A DNA stretch of 64,000 bases from Pseudooceanicola atlanticus. GTDB taxonomy: Bacteria; Pseudomonadota; Alphaproteobacteria; Rhodobacterales; Rhodobacteraceae. The stretch covers positions 434,001 through 498,000 of the forward strand of contig NZ_AQQX01000002.1 in the NCBI RefSeq assembly GCF_000768315.1. The letters are read 5' to 3'. The position numbers and the translations under genes were made by a program. This document shows, one piece after another, positions 34,904-43,416 of this stretch (position 1 is the stretch's first letter; each line of letters opens with the position of its first letter). A model generated the notes under the pieces. That model saw nothing but the letters and a program-made list of their open reading frames with translations, did not search any database and was not told the DNA's origin.

Positions 34904-36547
34904 TTACCCGGCCAGCAGGCGCACCATCGTCGCCTGGGTGACATAGCCGCTGACCGCGATCCCGCGCGACCGCTGGAACCGCCGGATCGCCCGCCGGGTC
35001 TGGCCGTCGAAATTGCCATCGACGGCGCCGGGTTGCATCCCCAGCTGCTGAAGCCGCCGCTCCACCAGCAAGCGCGTCACCGGGTTGCCGGCCACGCCGG
35101 CCTCTTCCTGCTGTGCAGCGATCTGGTTGGACCGGTCCTGATCCTGGGCGATCAGCTCGGCCCGCCGGGCCCGGGCCGCGTCGGAGAACGGGCTGTCCGG
35201 GTATTCGCGCAGGAACGACGCATAGGCCTCGGGGGTATCCGCATCCCGCGCCTGGTCCCACATCGCCCGCGCGCCTTCATTCGCCTGCTGGCGTTCTTCA
35301 CGCTCGATCCGCCGCAGCCGCGCCCGGGCGGTATCGGCGAACAACCCGTCGGGATATTGCTCAAGATAGGCGCGCAGCCCGGCCTCGCCGCCATTGTTGC
35401 GGGCCCAGTAATCGCGATCTTCCTGTTCCTGCCGGGCGCGGCGTTCCTCGGCCTCGCGCTCCAGTTCCAGCGCGCGACGTTCGCCTTTCAGCTGCAGCGC
35501 CAGATATTGCTGCTGGTCCAGGTAACCGTCGGGATCGAACCCGTTCGCCCCCTGCCAGTCCGTCAGCGCCGCGCGGGTCGCGGGGCCGAAGATGCCGTCG
35601 ATGCCGCGCGGGTCATGGCCCAGGATCGACAGGTAGCGCTGCACCTCTCGCCGCGCCTCGCGGGTCAGGGCCAGGTCCGCCTCGCCTTCCTGCGCCTCGC
35701 GCAGGGGCGCGTTCTTCAGACCTTCCAGCTGGGCCGCGGCATCGGCGGCGAAAGTACCGTTGGGATAGCGCTCCAGGTAGGCTTCGTAGGCCTCCTCGGT
35801 GTCGATGTCGCGCACCGCGTTCCAATAGGCGAAGTCACCCAGCTCCGGCCGCACGCCGTCGCCATCCTCGCCCGCGCCGGTCATCAGGCCCAGGGCCGGC
35901 GACAGGAAGCCAGAGAACTCCACCCCGCGCGGCGCGCGTTCGACCGCCAGCGCATAGGTGCTGTCGGTGGGCAGCAACCCGTCCCGCAGCGAAAACAGCA
36001 GCGGCTGCACGTCGCCCCGCACCAGCGTCACGCCCTGCGGGGCGGTGATCTCTCCGGGGCCGGCGGACAGGGCGGTACCGGTCTCGATCATGTTGCCATC
36101 GGCATCGGCGATCATCAGCACCGCCTGGCCCTGCGTCTCCGCGGCCAGGCCGACCAGCGGCGCCACCGATTGACCCACGCGGTTCACCGAAAAGGCGTCG
36201 GGCTTGTCGGAGTCGGTGCCCAGCAGGTAGGTCTCCGTCCCGGTATGGGCCATGTGGCCGGCCAGCACGATGACCACGCGGTTCTGCTCCTCCGCGCCGG
36301 TGGCGGCGGCGAAATCGCGGGCCATGTCCTGCAACGCCTCGCCGGTGCCGTCCTGCAACGCGAAAACGGTAAAGCCCGCGGCCTCCAGTTCGCGCTCATA
36401 CCGGGCGGCATAGCCGTCGCCACGCAGGTCGCCCGCACGCTGGTAATCCGAGTTGATCAGGACAAGCGCCAGGTCGGCCGCGGCCAGGGGACCGGCGGAA
36501 AGGGCGAGAAACGCGGCGCAAATGGCGCCATAGGTCTTGGTGAACAT
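34904..36547 (-). CDS. Caspase-like (C14 fold) protein with two peptidoglycan-binding domains
   Basis: 547 residues. Signal peptide 1-23. A caspase-like fold spans about 25-215: LALVLINSDYQ, VVIVLAGHMAHTG (position of the catalytic His), YLLGTDS, then LMIADADGN where active caspases have DxC, so the nucleophilic cysteine appears lost. Three repeats of the form YW..(D/E)AYxxYLxxYPxGxFaxxA occur near 240, 380 and 430. Two PG_binding_1 domains lie near 295-345 (GIDGIFGPATRAAL) and 490-545 (AVDGNFDGQTRRAI). It is probably periplasmic and bound to the cell wall. The start is ATG 36547, with GGGGG upstream. Confidence 0.8.
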   Translation of the reverse strand: MFTKTYGAICAAFLALSAGPLAAADLALVLINSDYQRAGDLRGDGYAARYERELEAAGFTVFALQDGTGEALQDMARDFAAATGAEEQNRVVIVLAGHMAHTGTETYLLGTDSDKPDAFSVNRVGQSVAPLVGLAAETQGQAVLMIADADGNMIETGTALSAGPGEITAPQGVTLVRGDVQPLLFSLRDGLLPTDSTYALAVERAPRGVEFSGFLSPALGLMTGAGEDGDGVRPELGDFAYWNAVRDIDTEEAYEAYLERYPNGTFAADAAAQLEGLKNAPLREAQEGEADLALTREARREVQRYLSILGHDPRGIDGIFGPATRAALTDWQGANGFDPDGYLDQQQYLALQLKGERRALELEREAEERRARQEQEDRDYWARNNGGEAGLRAYLEQYPDGLFADTARARLRRIEREERQQANEGARAMWDQARDADTPEAYASFLREYPDSPFSDAARARRAELIAQDQDRSNQIAAQQEEAGVAGNPVTRLLVERRLQQLGMQPGAVDGNFDGQTRRAIRRFQRSRGIAVSGYVTQATMVRLLAG

Positions 36548-36592
36548 GTCAAATTCCCCCCGCCCACCGGGTCGGGGGGAGCCGGCAGGCAA

Positions 36593-37810
36593 TCAATCGT
36601 AGCTGCGCTGATCCTCGATGACCTTGCCGTCGTTCGGCAGCGCTCCAATAGGTACAACTTCGATCCTGCCCTTGAGTTTCAACAGGTCAACTACGGAATC
36701 GTGGAAAGATTGTTCTTGGCCATTGTCCGCCTCGATCTGGACGACCATCACGTCCATCTCTCCGTCGCGCTGCGCCAGGACGCGGGCACGCTTGATTTCG
36801 TCGTGTTTCGCAACCAGTTGCGCAACCTGTTCGGGGCGCACGAACATGCCCTTGATCTTGGTCGTCTGGTCAGCGCGGCCCATCCAGCCCTTGATCCGCA
36901 GGTTGGTGCGTCCGCAGGGGCTGGTGCCCTCCATCACCGCCGACATGTCGCCGGTGGCAAAGCGGATCAGCGGGTAATCGGGGTTCAGCGTCGTCACCAC
37001 GACCTCGCCAACCTGGCCGGGTTCGACCGGATCGCCGGTGCCGGGGGTGACGATTTCAACCAGAACACCCTCGTCGACGATCATCCCCTCCATCGCGTCG
37101 GATTCGTATGCGATGTTGCCAAGATCGGCGGTGGCATAGCTTTGCAGGCAGGCAATGCCGCGATCGGCATATTCCTGGCGCAGCGACGGGAACAGCGCCC
37201 CGCCGCCCACCACGGCGCGGTTGATCTTCAGCGGCAGGCCCATCTCGTCGGCCTTGTCCAGGATCACCTTCAGGTAATCCGGCGTGCCGGCATAGGCGGT
37301 GCAGCCGATGTCATGCGCGGCGGTCACCTGCAGCTCTGTCTGGCCAGTGCCCGCGGGCAGCACGGCGGCGCCCACGGCCCGCGCGCCGTTTTCAAAGATC
37401 ATGCCGGCGGGCGTCAGATGATAGCCAAAGCAATTGTGCACGATATCGCCCTTGCCGATGCCGGCCGCATGCAGGAACCGGCCCATGCGCCACCAATCGT
37501 GGCCCACGCCGCCCGGTTCGTAGATCGGGCCCGGCGACTGGAAAACATGCGCAAAGCCCGAGGTCGGCAGAGTCGTCAGCCCCCCGAAGGGCGGGCTGGC
37601 CTTCTGCGCGGCGCCCAGGTCGGACTTGCGCAGCACCGGCAGGCGGGCCAGGTCGGCCATCGTTGTGATCGTGGACGGATCCACGTCGGCCAGCAGCTCC
37701 GCATAGCCGGGCAGGGCCTTGGCGGCGGCCACCTGGCGGGGCAGTTCGCGGGCAATCGCCTCCGCCCTCTGGTCGGCGGTGCGGGTTTCCAGCGTATCGA
37801 AATAGGTCAT
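36593..37810 (-). CDS. PaaK-like phenylacetate-CoA ligase family enzyme
   Basis: 405 residues. It is an adenylate-forming ligase of the short PaaK type: PVLRKSDLG, TSGFAHVFQSPGPIYEPGG in place of the usual glycine-rich P-loop, GGGALFPSLR, SYATADLGNIAYE, FATGDMS and the C-terminal DQTTKIKGMFVRP. It forms an aryl- or acyl-CoA from acid, ATP and CoA. It lies directly downstream of livF in the Liv operon, which suggests that it activates what the transporter brings in. The start was placed at ATG 37810 (AGGGATCGG upstream); ATG 37843 is an alternative. Confidence 0.82.
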   Translation of the reverse strand: MTYFDTLETRTADQRAEAIARELPRQVAAAKALPGYAELLADVDPSTITTMADLARLPVLRKSDLGAAQKASPPFGGLTTLPTSGFAHVFQSPGPIYEPGGVGHDWWRMGRFLHAAGIGKGDIVHNCFGYHLTPAGMIFENGARAVGAAVLPAGTGQTELQVTAAHDIGCTAYAGTPDYLKVILDKADEMGLPLKINRAVVGGGALFPSLRQEYADRGIACLQSYATADLGNIAYESDAMEGMIVDEGVLVEIVTPGTGDPVEPGQVGEVVVTTLNPDYPLIRFATGDMSAVMEGTSPCGRTNLRIKGWMGRADQTTKIKGMFVRPEQVAQLVAKHDEIKRARVLAQRDGEMDVMVVQIEADNGQEQSFHDSVVDLLKLKGRIEVVPIGALPNDGKVIEDQRSYD

Positions 37811-37847
37811 CCGTCCGATCCCTGTATCACGGCTATGCAACATGGTC

Positions 37848-38672
37848 TCAGCTCAGCCAACGCTTGCGGCGGCGGTAGGAGCGCACGTCGCGGAACGACT
37901 TACGCCCTTCGTCGGACATGCCAAGATAGAATTCCTTCACATCCGGGTTTTCACGCAGCTCGGCCGCGGGGCCATCCATCACGATCCGGCCCGATTCCAG
38001 GATGTAGCCGTAATGGGCGAACCGCAGGGCCACGTTGGTGTTCTGTTCGGCCAGCAGGAAGGTCAGGCCTTCCTTCTCGTTCAGGTCCTTCACGATGCCG
38101 AAGATCTGTTCCACCAGCTGCGGCGCGAGGCCCATCGACGGTTCATCCAGCAGCACGGTCTCGGGGCGCGACATGATCGCCCGGCCGATGGCCACCATCT
38201 GCTGTTCCCCGCCCGAAGTATAGCCAGCCTGCGACTTGCGGCGCTCCTTGAGCCGGGGGAAATAGCTGTAGACGAGGTCAAGATCGGCGTCGATATCCCC
38301 CTTGGAGGCGCCCCGGGTATAGGACCCCGTCAGCAGGTTTTCCTCCACCGTCAGGTGTTCGAAGCAGTGGCGCCCCTCCATGACCTGGATCACGCCCTTC
38401 TTGACCATCGCCGCCGGGTCGAGATCGGCGATCCGTTCACCGCGATAGGTGATGGAGCCCTTGGTCACCTCGCCGCGTTCCGAGTGCAGCAGGTTCGACA
38501 CCGCCTTGAGCGTCGTCGTCTTGCCCGCGCCGTTGCCACCCAGAAGCGCGGTGATACCGCCCTTCGGCACGCTCAGCGACACGCCCTTCAGCACGAGGAT
38601 CACGTGGTTGTAGATCACTTCGATATTGTTGACTTCCAGAAGTTTTTCCTGGGTCTGACCTGCATCCAGCAT
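37848..38672 (-). CDS. livF: Liv-type ABC transporter ATP-binding protein LivF
   Basis: 274 residues. Walker A LLGGNGAGKTTTLKAV lies near residue 41, signature SGGEQQMVAIGRAIMSRPE near 150, and Walker B LLDEPSMGLAP follows. The C-terminal NPDVKEFYLG is typical of LivF. With LivG it powers the LivHM permease. A longer C-tail (about 25 residues, RKSFRDVRSYRRRKRWLS) extends beyond common LivF. It follows livK after a 71-bp gap containing a strong hairpin. Confidence 0.93.
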   Translation of the reverse strand: MLDAGQTQEKLLEVNNIEVIYNHVILVLKGVSLSVPKGGITALLGGNGAGKTTTLKAVSNLLHSERGEVTKGSITYRGERIADLDPAAMVKKGVIQVMEGRHCFEHLTVEENLLTGSYTRGASKGDIDADLDLVYSYFPRLKERRKSQAGYTSGGEQQMVAIGRAIMSRPETVLLDEPSMGLAPQLVEQIFGIVKDLNEKEGLTFLLAEQNTNVALRFAHYGYILESGRIVMDGPAAELRENPDVKEFYLGMSDEGRKSFRDVRSYRRRKRWLS

Positions 38673-38707
38673 CTGGTCGATCCTCTTGCAAAAAGGCGGT
38701 TGGGGGT

Positions 38708-38733
38708 GCCCCGGCCGACGATCCGGCCGGGGC
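38708..38733 (-). other. Intercistronic hairpin between livK and livF
   Basis: A 10-bp perfect stem, GCCCCGGCCG (38708-38717) with CGGCCGGGGC (38724-38733). It lies between the binding-protein stop and the downstream ATPase gene and has no T-run. Such stems often protect the upstream binding-protein mRNA and lower downstream expression. Confidence 0.65.
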
Positions 38734-38743
38734 GGGGTTCAGA

Positions 38744-40030
38744 TCAGTCGCAGCCCGGCGTGATGCCGTTCTCTTCGGCATAGGCCATGCTGTCGGCTTC
38801 GATCAGCGGCTGGATCACGTCCTGGTTGGCTTCGATGTAATCGGTCACCATGGTGAACTTGCCTTCGGAGGCGTTCCACTGGGACACGGCACCCAGGCCC
38901 TGACCGCCGTGGTTCTGGCACGAGCCCTTGATGTCCGGACCAAAGCCCGGCAGGCCGAGAGAGGCATAGGTTTCCTGGGTGATGTCCAGGGCCTCGTAAC
39001 CGTCACGCACCATGGCCGGCGTCACCTGCGCGGTGCCGTGGATTTCCTGCGCCTTCTTGATGGCCTCGGTGGTCATCAGCGCGGAATACAGGCCACGCAT
39101 GTAGAGAACCGTCCCGATCTGGTCGCCGGCACCGGCCGCCAGGCCCTTGTCCACGACGTATTTCTGGATGTCCTCGAAGATCGGGTAATCCTGCTCCATG
39201 CCGTTGAAGGTCAGCGCCTTGTAGCCATCAGCACCTTCACCGGCAGGCTTCACGTCGTTCTCGGACCCGGACCACCAGATACCGATGAAGTGATCCATCG
39301 GGTAGCGGATGTTCACGGCTTCCTGGATGGCGACCTGGTTCATCACGCCCCAGCCCCACATGATGGTGTAGTCCGGACGCTCGCGGCGGATCTGCAGCCA
39401 CTGGGACTTCTGTTCCTGGCCGGGGTGATCGACCGGCAGCAGGACCAGTTCATAGCCGTGCATCGCGCCCAGCTCTTCCAGGGTCCGGATCGGTTCCTTG
39501 CCGAAGGCGGAGTTGTGGTAGACCAGCGCGATCTTCTTGCCTTCCAGGCTGCCACCCTCTTCGTCCAGGATGTGCTTGATCGCGATCGAGGCACCGTCCC
39601 AGTAGTTGGCGGGGTAGTTGAACACCCAGCGGAACACTTCGCCGTTCTTGGCCGAGGTCCGGCCATAGCCGACCGAGTGTACCGGGATGCCGTCGGCAGT
39701 CGCCTTGGGGATCAGCTGGTAGGTGATACCGGTGGACCAGGGATGGAAGACCAGGGCGCCCTGACCCTTCAGGGCTTCGTAGCATTCCACGCCCTTCTCG
39801 GTGTTGTAGCCGGTTTCGCACTCGACCATGTTGATCGGCTCGCCGCCGATGCCACCGTCGCGTTCGTTCAGCAGGGTCAGGTAGTCGGCATAGCCATCCG
39901 CGGTCGGGATGCCGTTCGCGGCATAGGGGCCGGAGCGGTAGGTCAGCGACGGGATAAACAGCTCCGCCATCGCCGGGGCGGCGGCCATGAAGGCGGCCGC
40001 GGCTGCGGTGATTAGGGTCTTGGTTTTCAT
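38744..40030 (-). CDS. livK: Liv-type ABC transporter periplasmic substrate-binding protein
   Basis: 428 residues. Signal peptide 1-22 (AAAAAFMAAAPAMA). It has the type I periplasmic binding fold of the Leu/Ile/Val family: LTYRSGPYAANGIPTADGY, a double CE.G motif around residue 70 (VECETGYNTEKGVECYEAL), PLVHPWSTGITY-like hinge and KIALVYHNSAFGKEPIRTL. The binding pocket is of the subclass whose ligands are often aromatic or carboxylic acids rather than amino acids; adjacent CoA ligases support this, but the ligand is unknown. Confidence 0.9.
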   Translation of the reverse strand: MKTKTLITAAAAAFMAAAPAMAELFIPSLTYRSGPYAANGIPTADGYADYLTLLNERDGGIGGEPINMVECETGYNTEKGVECYEALKGQGALVFHPWSTGITYQLIPKATADGIPVHSVGYGRTSAKNGEVFRWVFNYPANYWDGASIAIKHILDEEGGSLEGKKIALVYHNSAFGKEPIRTLEELGAMHGYELVLLPVDHPGQEQKSQWLQIRRERPDYTIMWGWGVMNQVAIQEAVNIRYPMDHFIGIWWSGSENDVKPAGEGADGYKALTFNGMEQDYPIFEDIQKYVVDKGLAAGAGDQIGTVLYMRGLYSALMTTEAIKKAQEIHGTAQVTPAMVRDGYEALDITQETYASLGLPGFGPDIKGSCQNHGGQGLGAVSQWNASEGKFTMVTDYIEANQDVIQPLIEADSMAYAEENGITPGCD

Positions 40031-40072
40031 CGGTCAGGTTCCTCCCTTGATATCTCCGATGGTTTCGATGCG

Positions 40073-40093
40073 CCGGGGGCTCCTCTCCCCCGG
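40073..40093 (-). other. Hairpin between livM and livK
   Basis: CCGGGGG (40073-40079) pairs with CCCCCGG (40087-40093). It sits in the 85-bp gap between the livM stop and livK start, with no clear T-run on the transcribed strand. Confidence 0.45.
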
Positions 40094-40115
40094 TCTTTCT
40101 AAGCCCGTTAGCTCC

Positions 40116-41192
40116 TCAGTGCGGGAAGGGCCAAAGCCGAAGCTTTTCTTTCGTGACGCGCCACAGCTGTGCCAGGCCATGCGGCTCGGCGATCAGGAAC
40201 ACGATGATAAGGGCCCCGACGATCATCAGCTCGAAATGCGCGGCCAGGTCGGTCGGCCAGCCCATCGTGCCCACCAGCAGGTTCTTCAGCAGAACCGGCA
40301 GCAGCACGAGGAAGGCCGCCCCCGCAAAGGAGCCGAAGATAGACCCCAGCCCGCCGATGATGATCATGAAGAGCACCAGGAACGACTTGTTGATGCCGTA
40401 GACCTCGCCAACCTCGACCGCGCCCAGGTAGACGGCGAAGAACAGCGCCCCGGCGATACCGATGAAGAAGGACGACACGGCGAAGGCGGTCATCTTGGCG
40501 GTCAGCGGGTTCACCCCGATGATCTCGGCCGCGATGTCCATGTCACGGATCGACATCCACTTCCGCCCCACGGTGCCCCGGGTCAGGTTCCGCGCCAGGA
40601 TGGCACAGCCGACGGTGAAGACCAGGCAGAAGAGGTAGGTCGCCCAGGCCTCGGTCGCGGGGCCGGTCACGGCCTGGCCGAACACGGTCCGCTCGGGCGC
40701 GTTAATCTGGCCGGAGGCAGAGTAGTTGTAGAACCACGGCACCCGGTTGAAGAGCCAGACAAGGAAGAACTGTGCCGCCAGCGTGGCCACGGCCAGGTAG
40801 AACCCCTTGATCCGCAGCGATGGCAGGCCGAACAACACCCCGACGATGGCGGTAACCCCGCCGGCCAGGATGATGTGGAAGAAGATGTTGATGTCGGGAA
40901 AGGCCGTCATCAGCTTGTAGGTCGCATAGGCGCCCACGGCCATGAAGCCACCGGTGCCCAGCGACACCTGCCCGCAATAGCCCACCAGGATGTTCAGCCC
41001 GATCGCCGCGATGGCATAGATCAGGAAGGGCAGCAGGACGGCGTTGGCCCAGTAATCGTTGATGAAGAACGGCACCACGCCAAAGGCCACGGCCAGCACG
41101 GCGTAATACCGGTAGCGGTCGAACTTGATGGGGAAGGTCTGGTTGTCATCGACGTAGGACGTCTTGAAGTCACCGGCTTCGCGATAAAACAT
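40116..41192 (-). CDS. livM: Liv-type ABC transporter permease LivM
   Basis: 358-residue membrane protein with about 9-10 helices. LivM marks: YAIAAIGLNILVGYCGQVSLG near 57, LRIKGFYLAVATLA near 120, and the EAA-like NPLTAKMTAFAVSSFFIGIAGALF near 233. Together with LivH it forms the transmembrane channel. A hydrophilic N-terminal 25 residues precede the first helix. It begins 3 bp after the small membrane protein gene. Confidence 0.94.
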   Translation of the reverse strand: MFYREAGDFKTSYVDDNQTFPIKFDRYRYYAVLAVAFGVVPFFINDYWANAVLLPFLIYAIAAIGLNILVGYCGQVSLGTGGFMAVGAYATYKLMTAFPDINIFFHIILAGGVTAIVGVLFGLPSLRIKGFYLAVATLAAQFFLVWLFNRVPWFYNYSASGQINAPERTVFGQAVTGPATEAWATYLFCLVFTVGCAILARNLTRGTVGRKWMSIRDMDIAAEIIGVNPLTAKMTAFAVSSFFIGIAGALFFAVYLGAVEVGEVYGINKSFLVLFMIIIGGLGSIFGSFAGAAFLVLLPVLLKNLLVGTMGWPTDLAAHFELMIVGALIIVFLIAEPHGLAQLWRVTKEKLRLWPFPH

Positions 41193-41195
41193 GTC

Positions 41196-41411
41196 TCAGA
41201 CCTCGTTCAGGTTCGTGGCACGCGGGGTCATTTCGTGACCCTCGCGGCAGATTTTCAGGTAGGAGCCGATGCCGACCGCCAGGCCCGCGAAGGACAGCAG
41301 CGAGTAGAAGACCATGGCCCCGGCATTCGCCGCATCTTCGGTCACCGCCAGGAAGGCGAAGACCCAGAACATCGACCAGGCCACCACGTTGAGCGTTGCA
41401 AGCGTCTTCAT
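41196..41411 (-). CDS. Small two-helix membrane protein between livH and livM (unrecognised)
   Basis: 71 residues, not matched to any family I know. Two hydrophobic helices (about 4-24 and 31-52) are joined by a short acidic loop with EDAAN, and the C-terminus is hydrophilic (CREGHEMTPRATNLNEV). The gene is packed between livH and livM with 3-bp gaps on both sides, so it is clearly part of the operon and probably translated in step. It may be an accessory subunit of the permease; this is inference from position only. Confidence 0.75.
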   Translation of the reverse strand: MKTLATLNVVAWSMFWVFAFLAVTEDAANAGAMVFYSLLSFAGLAVGIGSYLKICREGHEMTPRATNLNEV

Positions 41412-41414
41412 GGA

Positions 41415-42401
41415 TCAGACCCTCTCGATGATCTTTTCGCCGAACAGGCCCTGCGGCCGGAAGACGAGGAAAATCAGCGCCAGCACGTAGGCGAACCAGT
41501 TCTCGGTCGCGCCGCCGACCATCGGGCCGATAGCGAACTCGAACAGTTTCTCGCCAACGCCGATGATCAGGCCGCCGACGATGGCGCCCGGGATCGAGGT
41601 GAAGCCGCCCAGCATGAGAACCGGCAGCGCCTTCAGCGCGATCAGCGACAGCGAGAACTGCACGCCGGACTTCGCGCCCCACATGATCCCCGCGACCAGC
41701 GCGACGAAGCCCGCGATCGACCAGACCAGCACCCAGATGAAGTTGAGCGAGATGCCCACCGACAGCGCCGCCTGGTGGTCGTCCGCCACGGCGCGCAGCG
41801 CCCGGCCCTGCTTGGTGTATTGCGAGAAGATCATCAGCGCGATCACCAGGATGATGGCGATGATCGTCGCCCAGATATCCAGGTTGTCGATGAAGAAGCC
41901 GTAGCCGAAGGCGTTGAAGGTCACCTCGTCGATGGCGGTGTTGATGCCCTGCGGCAGGCCCACGTCCAGCTTCTTGATGTCCGCGCCCCACATCAGGTCG
42001 CCCAGGCCTTCCATGAAATAGGCCAAGCCGATGGTCGCCATGAACAGGATGATCGGCTCCTGGTTGACCAGGTGGCGCATGATCAGGTGGTTCACCGCCC
42101 AGGCCAGCCCGACCATCACGACAATGGTCAGGACGATCCCGACCACGGCGGGCAGGTGCCAGCCGAAATGGTGCACCTCCGTGCCGAAGACCGCGTTGAT
42201 CAGGTGGCTGAAGGGCACCTGCCCTTCCATGATCCCCACCAGCGTCAGCGCGGCGAACAGCGCCATCACGCCCTGCGCGTAGTTGAAGATGCCGGAGGCC
42301 TTGTAGATCAGAACGAAGCCGAGGGCGACGAGGGCATAAAGCACCCCGGCCATCAGGCCGTTCAGAAAGACTTCCATTCCGAATAGAAGCTGGTCAGGCA
42401 A
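41415..42401 (-). CDS. livH: Liv-type ABC transporter permease LivH
   Basis: 328 residues with about 8 helices. LivH marks: NGLMAGVLYALVALGFVLIY at 14-33, FNYAQGVMALFAA, GRALRAVADDHQAALSVGI (the cytoplasmic EAA-like loop) and the C-terminal FRPQGLFGEK. It is the first permease gene after a 163-bp intergenic gap that contains repeat site B, so transcription may restart here, separate from livG and the acyl-CoA ligase. Confidence 0.94.
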   Translation of the reverse strand: MPDQLLFGMEVFLNGLMAGVLYALVALGFVLIYKASGIFNYAQGVMALFAALTLVGIMEGQVPFSHLINAVFGTEVHHFGWHLPAVVGIVLTIVVMVGLAWAVNHLIMRHLVNQEPIILFMATIGLAYFMEGLGDLMWGADIKKLDVGLPQGINTAIDEVTFNAFGYGFFIDNLDIWATIIAIILVIALMIFSQYTKQGRALRAVADDHQAALSVGISLNFIWVLVWSIAGFVALVAGIMWGAKSGVQFSLSLIALKALPVLMLGGFTSIPGAIVGGLIIGVGEKLFEFAIGPMVGGATENWFAYVLALIFLVFRPQGLFGEKIIERV

Positions 42402-42517
42402 TGTCTCTTCCTCCCTGTTCGCGCCGCCCCCTCCGGGGTCTTGCGATCATGCGGCGCGCGGCGGCCGCCTGTTGTCCGGTTCGGTGACTGCCCCGTTTCC
42501 GGGTCCTCCCGCAGCGC

Positions 42518-42557
42518 ACCGACGCGATACCGACGTCATACCGACGTGATACCGATG
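42518..42557 (+). repeat. 11-bp tandem repeat, site B (four units)
   Basis: ACCGACG at 42518, 42529 and 42540 and ACCGATG at 42551, exactly 11 bp apart, with spacers CGAT, TCAT and TGAT. The array is immediately preceded by GC, as at site A. It lies 8 bp beyond the livG stop (42565), in the gap before livH. Confidence 0.9.
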
Positions 42558-42564
42558 TGATTTT

Positions 42565-43416
42565 TCAGTCGTGCGCGACACCCAGATAGGCGTCGATCAC
42601 GTCCTGGTTGTTGCGCACCTCGTCTGGCGTGCCGTCCCCGATCTTCTTGCCGTAATCCATCACGACCACGCGGTCGGACAGGTCCATGACCACGCCCATA
42701 TCGTGTTCGATCAGCGCGATGGTCGTGCCGAATTCGTCGTTCACATCAAGGATGAAGCGGGACATGTCCTCTTTCTCCTCGACGTTCATGCCGGCCATCG
42801 GTTCGTCCAGCAGCAGCAGCGACGGCTCGGCAGCCAGCGCGCGCGCCAGTTCGACCCGCTTCTTCAGACCGTAGGGCAGACGCGCCACCGGGGTCTTGCG
42901 GATGTTCTGGATTTCCAGGAAGTCGATAACCTTTTCAACGACTTCGCGGTTCTCGACCTCTTCCCGTTCCGCCTTGCCCTTCCACAGGGCCTGCTGGAAC
43001 ATGCCGGTCTTCATGTGGTTCAGACGGCCGGTCATGACGTTGTCCAGCACGGTCATGCCTTCGAACAGCGCGATGTTCTGGAAGGTCCGGGCGATCCCCT
43101 GGCGGGCCACCTCGTAGGGCTTCATCTGCGGCCGTTTCGACCCCTTGTAGAGAATCTCGCCCTCCTGCGGGATGTAGAACCCCGAGATCACGTTCAGCAT
43201 GGAGGACTTGCCCGCGCCGTTCGGCCCGATGATCGCGCGGATCTCGCCCTCGCGGATGTCGAAAGAGATATCCTTGATCGCCACCACGCCGCCGAACCGC
43301 AGGGTGATGTTCTTCATCTCCATCACGACAGCGCCGATTTTGCGTCCGTCTTCAGTGACATAGCCTTCGGATTGGTCCAGCACTGGGGCCTCCGTCATTT
43401 GTTCCGCGACACTCAT
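42565..43416 (-). CDS. livG: Liv-type ABC transporter ATP-binding protein LivG
   Basis: 283 residues. Walker [17 protein letters not shown] lies near residue 63, the long LivG insertion (TFQNIALFEGMTVLDNVMTG) follows, then the signature region LPYGLKKRVELARALA near 190, LLLLDEPMAGMNVEEK and IEHDMGVVMDLSDRVVVMD. The first about 25 residues are an unusual hydrophilic extension. It overlaps the upstream acyl-CoA ligase gene by 4 bp, so it is translationally coupled. Confidence 0.94.
   Translation of the reverse strand: MSVAEQMTEAPVLDQSEGYVTEDGRKIGAVVMEMKNITLRFGGVVAIKDISFDIREGEIRAIIGPNGAGKSSMLNVISGFYIPQEGEILYKGSKRPQMKPYEVARQGIARTFQNIALFEGMTVLDNVMTGRLNHMKTGMFQQALWKGKAEREEVENREVVEKVIDFLEIQNIRKTPVARLPYGLKKRVELARALAAEPSLLLLDEPMAGMNVEEKEDMSRFILDVNDEFGTTIALIEHDMGVVMDLSDRVVVMDYGKKIGDGTPDEVRNNQDVIDAYLGVAHD

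Noticed and set aside
35033-38176. Open frame of 1047 codons on the plus strand
   Set aside because: Antisense shadow of the caspase-like, PaaK-like and livF genes; no domain or start signals.
39987-42386. Open frame of 799 codons on the plus strand
   Set aside because: Antisense of livM, the small membrane protein gene and livH; histidine/aspartate-rich shadow.
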